From: Candidatus Eisenbacteria bacterium
GTDB lineage: Bacteria; Eisenbacteria; RBG-16-71-46
Reading direction: 5' to 3'
Length of the DNA: 64,000 nucleotides
NCBI GenBank assembly: GCA_035712145.1
Contig: DASTBI010000221.1
Coordinates: forward strand, 1-64,000
The notes under the pieces are model-generated. The model did no database searches. It saw only the letters and a program-made list of their open reading frames with translations, and had not been told where the DNA came from. A program made the translations under genes and the position numbers. Positions 62,337 to 64,000 of the stretch are shown here, in pieces (within the stretch, counting starts at the first letter, position 1; each line of letters starts with the position of its first letter).

Positions 62337-63284
62337 TCAGCCCGGCGCCTCTCCGAGGGCTCGCCGGCGGGCCTCCTCGATCGGGTGGCGAGCCGACGCA
62401 TCGACCATCTCCTTCAGACGGACGCTGCCCCGGGCCTGCTCGCTCTGCCACTCCCGAGCGAAGGCTCCGGAGCGGATCTCGTCGAGGATCGCCGCCATCT
62501 GCTCGCGGGATTCCGGACCGATCACCCGCGATCCCCGGGTGAGATCGCCGAACAGCGCGGTGCCGCTGATGCCCCGGCGCATGCCGGCGACGCCGCGCTC
62601 GTGGAGCAGATCGGCCAGGTACTTGAGCTGGTGAACACATTCGAGATACGCGATCTCGGGCGCGTAGCCACGCGCCGTCAGTGTTTCGAAGGCCGCGGTC
62701 ACCAGCGCATTCATGCCGCCGCACAACACCACCTGCTCGCCGAAGAGATCCACCTCGGTCTCTTCGGCGACCGTGGTCCGCCACAGTCGCGCGCGCGCGG
62801 AGCCGATGCCGGCGGCGTACGACTCGGCGGTCTCCCAGGCTTTGCCGCTGGCGTCCTGGGCGACCGCGAGGTACGCCGGCAGACCGGAGCCCGCGACGAA
62901 TCGCTCGCGCAGCATTCGGCCGGGTCCAGTGGGCGAGACCAGCACGACGTCCGCCTCCGCGGGCAGATCGAGCGCGCCGTAGAGGAGGTTGAAGCCATGC
63001 GCGAAGACGATGGTGACCGGTCGCGCGCGGCTCACCGCGAGCTCGGGCCACAGCCCCGGCACTTCCTGATCGGGGAGCATCACCGCCACCACGGCGGCGA
63101 TCTCGGCGGCCTCGCGCAGCGCGAGAACCTGGAAACCCGCCGCGAGCGCACGCGTGGCGCCTTCGCCCGGGCGCGCCCCCACGATCACGTCGCAGCCCGA
63201 ATCCCTGAGATTCAGCGCCTGGGCTTCGCCTTGATTGCCGAAGCCCAGGATCGCGACGCGACCGCGCGGCGCCTCTGCGGTCAC
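62337..63284 (-). CDS. ilvC: Ketol-acid reductoisomerase homologue with active-site changes
   Basis: A 315-residue protein of the class I ketol-acid reductoisomerase (IlvC) family, the second enzyme of branched-chain amino acid synthesis. The NADPH-binding motif GFGNQGEAQALNLRDSG is intact, as are AHGFN with His96 and the first magnesium pair in EETEVDLFGEQ (Asp179, Glu183). However, the lysine expected in the PKxPG segment is Thr119 (SPTGPGR), and the second glutamate of the FECLHE pair is Gln219 (YLECVHQ), while Glu215 and Ser240 are present. The enzyme may be inactive or altered in substrate. No other ilv gene is nearby. GTG start; HU lies downstream, a TPR gene upstream. Confidence 0.82.
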   Translation of the reverse strand: MTAEAPRGRVAILGFGNQGEAQALNLRDSGCDVIVGARPGEGATRALAAGFQVLALREAAEIAAVVAVMLPDQEVPGLWPELAVSRARPVTIVFAHGFNLLYGALDLPAEADVVLVSPTGPGRMLRERFVAGSGLPAYLAVAQDASGKAWETAESYAAGIGSARARLWRTTVAEETEVDLFGEQVVLCGGMNALVTAAFETLTARGYAPEIAYLECVHQLKYLADLLHERGVAGMRRGISGTALFGDLTRGSRVIGPESREQMAAILDEIRSGAFAREWQSEQARGSVRLKEMVDASARHPIEEARRRALGEAPG

Positions 63285-63297
63285 ATTCCGGCCCGGA

Positions 63298-64000
63298 CTA
63301 CTTGCCCGAAGCGGTCTTGGTGTCGGCCGCGGCCCAGTCGGACTTGCGGGTCAGCGCGCCGTCGCTGAAGGCGAGCGCGCGCTTCTTGCCCCAGTAGAAC
63401 CAGGTCTCGTACTTCTTGCCGTCCGTTTCCCACAGATAGATCGCCTCGGGGACTCCGTCGACGGCCAGGGTCTTCGCGGCCTCGGTCCCCTGCCTGGCGC
63501 TCTTGGCCTGAGCCGCCACGTCCGTCACCGGCTTGCCGTCGCGCATCGCGAGGAACACCACCAGCTCGTCGGTGCCCTTCGTGGCGTTGCCGCAGCGCGT
63601 GTAGGTCGTCCCGAGCTGGCGGTGGAAATTCGGATCCTGCGCCTTCAGCTCGACGGCCTTGTGCGCATGAGAGATCGCGTCGGAGCAGCGCTTGAGCTCG
63701 GCCAGCACCAGGCCCCAGGCCGAATGCACGTCAGGGTCGTTGGGGCGAATCTGCGCGGTCTTGGCCCACAACGGCTCCGCCTTGTCCCACATCTGCGCGT
63801 TCTGATAGCTGAGCGCCGCGTTGAAGCTCAGGTCCGCATCGGTGGGCTTGATCTCGAAAGCCTTGGCGTAGTGCGCGCCGCCGGCGGCGAACTCCGCCTT
63901 CTGCGCATCGGCCTTGAGCGCCTGCGCGCGATTGAACCGGATGTCGCCCATGGCGCTGTGCACATCGGAGTTCTTGGGATCCGACTTGGCGATCCCCTCG
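63298..64000 (-). CDS. TPR-repeat protein, 5' end outside the window
   Basis: The reading frame is open to the right edge, so only the C-terminal 233 residues are seen. Repeats of 34 residues are visible: SDPKNSDVHSAMGDIRFNRA, IKPTDADLSFNAALSYQNAQ, IRPNDPDVHSAWGLVLAELK and LKAQDPNFHRQLGTTYTRCG. The C-terminal 90 residues (AEAIYLWETD-like, YETWFYWGKKRALAFSDG) form a small beta-rich cap. An internal ATG at 63963 is not a real start, since the repeat pattern continues upstream of it. Function unknown; the gene begins before the ilvC homologue on the same strand. Confidence 0.8.
   Translation of the reverse strand, partial: EGIAKSDPKNSDVHSAMGDIRFNRAQALKADAQKAEFAAGGAHYAKAFEIKPTDADLSFNAALSYQNAQMWDKAEPLWAKTAQIRPNDPDVHSAWGLVLAELKRCSDAISHAHKAVELKAQDPNFHRQLGTTYTRCGNATKGTDELVVFLAMRDGKPVTDVAAQAKSARQGTEAAKTLAVDGVPEAIYLWETDGKKYETWFYWGKKRALAFSDGALTRKSDWAAADTKTASGK

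Overview
The window is high-G+C bacterial chromosome with tightly packed genes, frequent 4-nt stop/start overlaps (ATGA or GTGA) and many GTG/TTG starts. I see no phage, insertion sequence, CRISPR array or rRNA. Several secreted proteins end in a FlgD-like/type IX-like C-terminal domain (12869-14530, 33747-35579, 36638-39646, 44838-49466). With lamin-tail-domain proteins, a pyruvate phosphate dikinase, inositol-1-phosphate synthase and a DUF222-HNH gene, this points to an uncultured FCB-type lineage such as Candidatus Eisenbacteria. That placement is inference from gene content only.

Layout. 1-4.5 kb: a small lipoprotein, pyruvate kinase and a DUF222-HNH protein, in a stretch unusually rich in short tandem repeats. 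4.5-10 kb (minus): smpB, amidase, GerMN, murI, rph, rdgB and a methyltransferase in one overlapping run, headed by tRNA-Leu(CAG) with a clear promoter. 10-16.7 kb (minus): a four-gene cell-surface operon (two lamin-tail proteins and two unrecognised probable outer-membrane proteins) preceded by a VWA membrane protein. 16.9-19.7 kb (plus): a polytopic membrane protein and an Ada-type alkylation repair protein. 19.7-23.4 kb: a DUF4388 protein, a CDP-alcohol phosphatidyltransferase, a duplicated-domain secreted protein, a CBS-pair protein and a methyltransferase. 23.4-26.8 kb (plus): a glycosidase-like lipoprotein between two paralogous membrane-anchored TPR proteins. 26.8-36.6 kb (minus): an unrecognised exported protein, PPDK, an M16 peptidase pair, a subtilisin and an asparaginase.

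36.6-49.8 kb (minus) is a surface-protein island. It holds a 14-repeat probable beta-propeller protein, two paralogous large lipoproteins, and a 1542-residue secreted protein with its own consensus promoter, long structured leader and strong intrinsic terminator. 49.8-59.9 kb (minus) is a ten-gene co-directional run: rsmI, a phosphatidyltransferase, inositol-phosphate synthase, tmk, a C-terminal processing peptidase, a HAD phosphatase, dusB, larB, larC and a double ABC ATPase. It joins inositol-lipid synthesis with nickel-pincer cofactor biosynthesis. 59.9-64 kb: threonine aldolase, a YugP-like metallopeptidase, HU, a ketol-acid reductoisomerase homologue lacking two active-site residues, and a TPR protein cut by the window edge.

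No single classical mobile or defence system is present. The best candidates for new biology are the lamin-tail/outer-membrane operon, the TPR-glycosidase-TPR cassette, the propeller and giant surface proteins, the degenerate reductoisomerase, and a tandem-repeat process whose periods are multiples of three inside genes. Start codons were chosen from ribosome-binding sites, signal peptides and overlaps, and no database search was possible.
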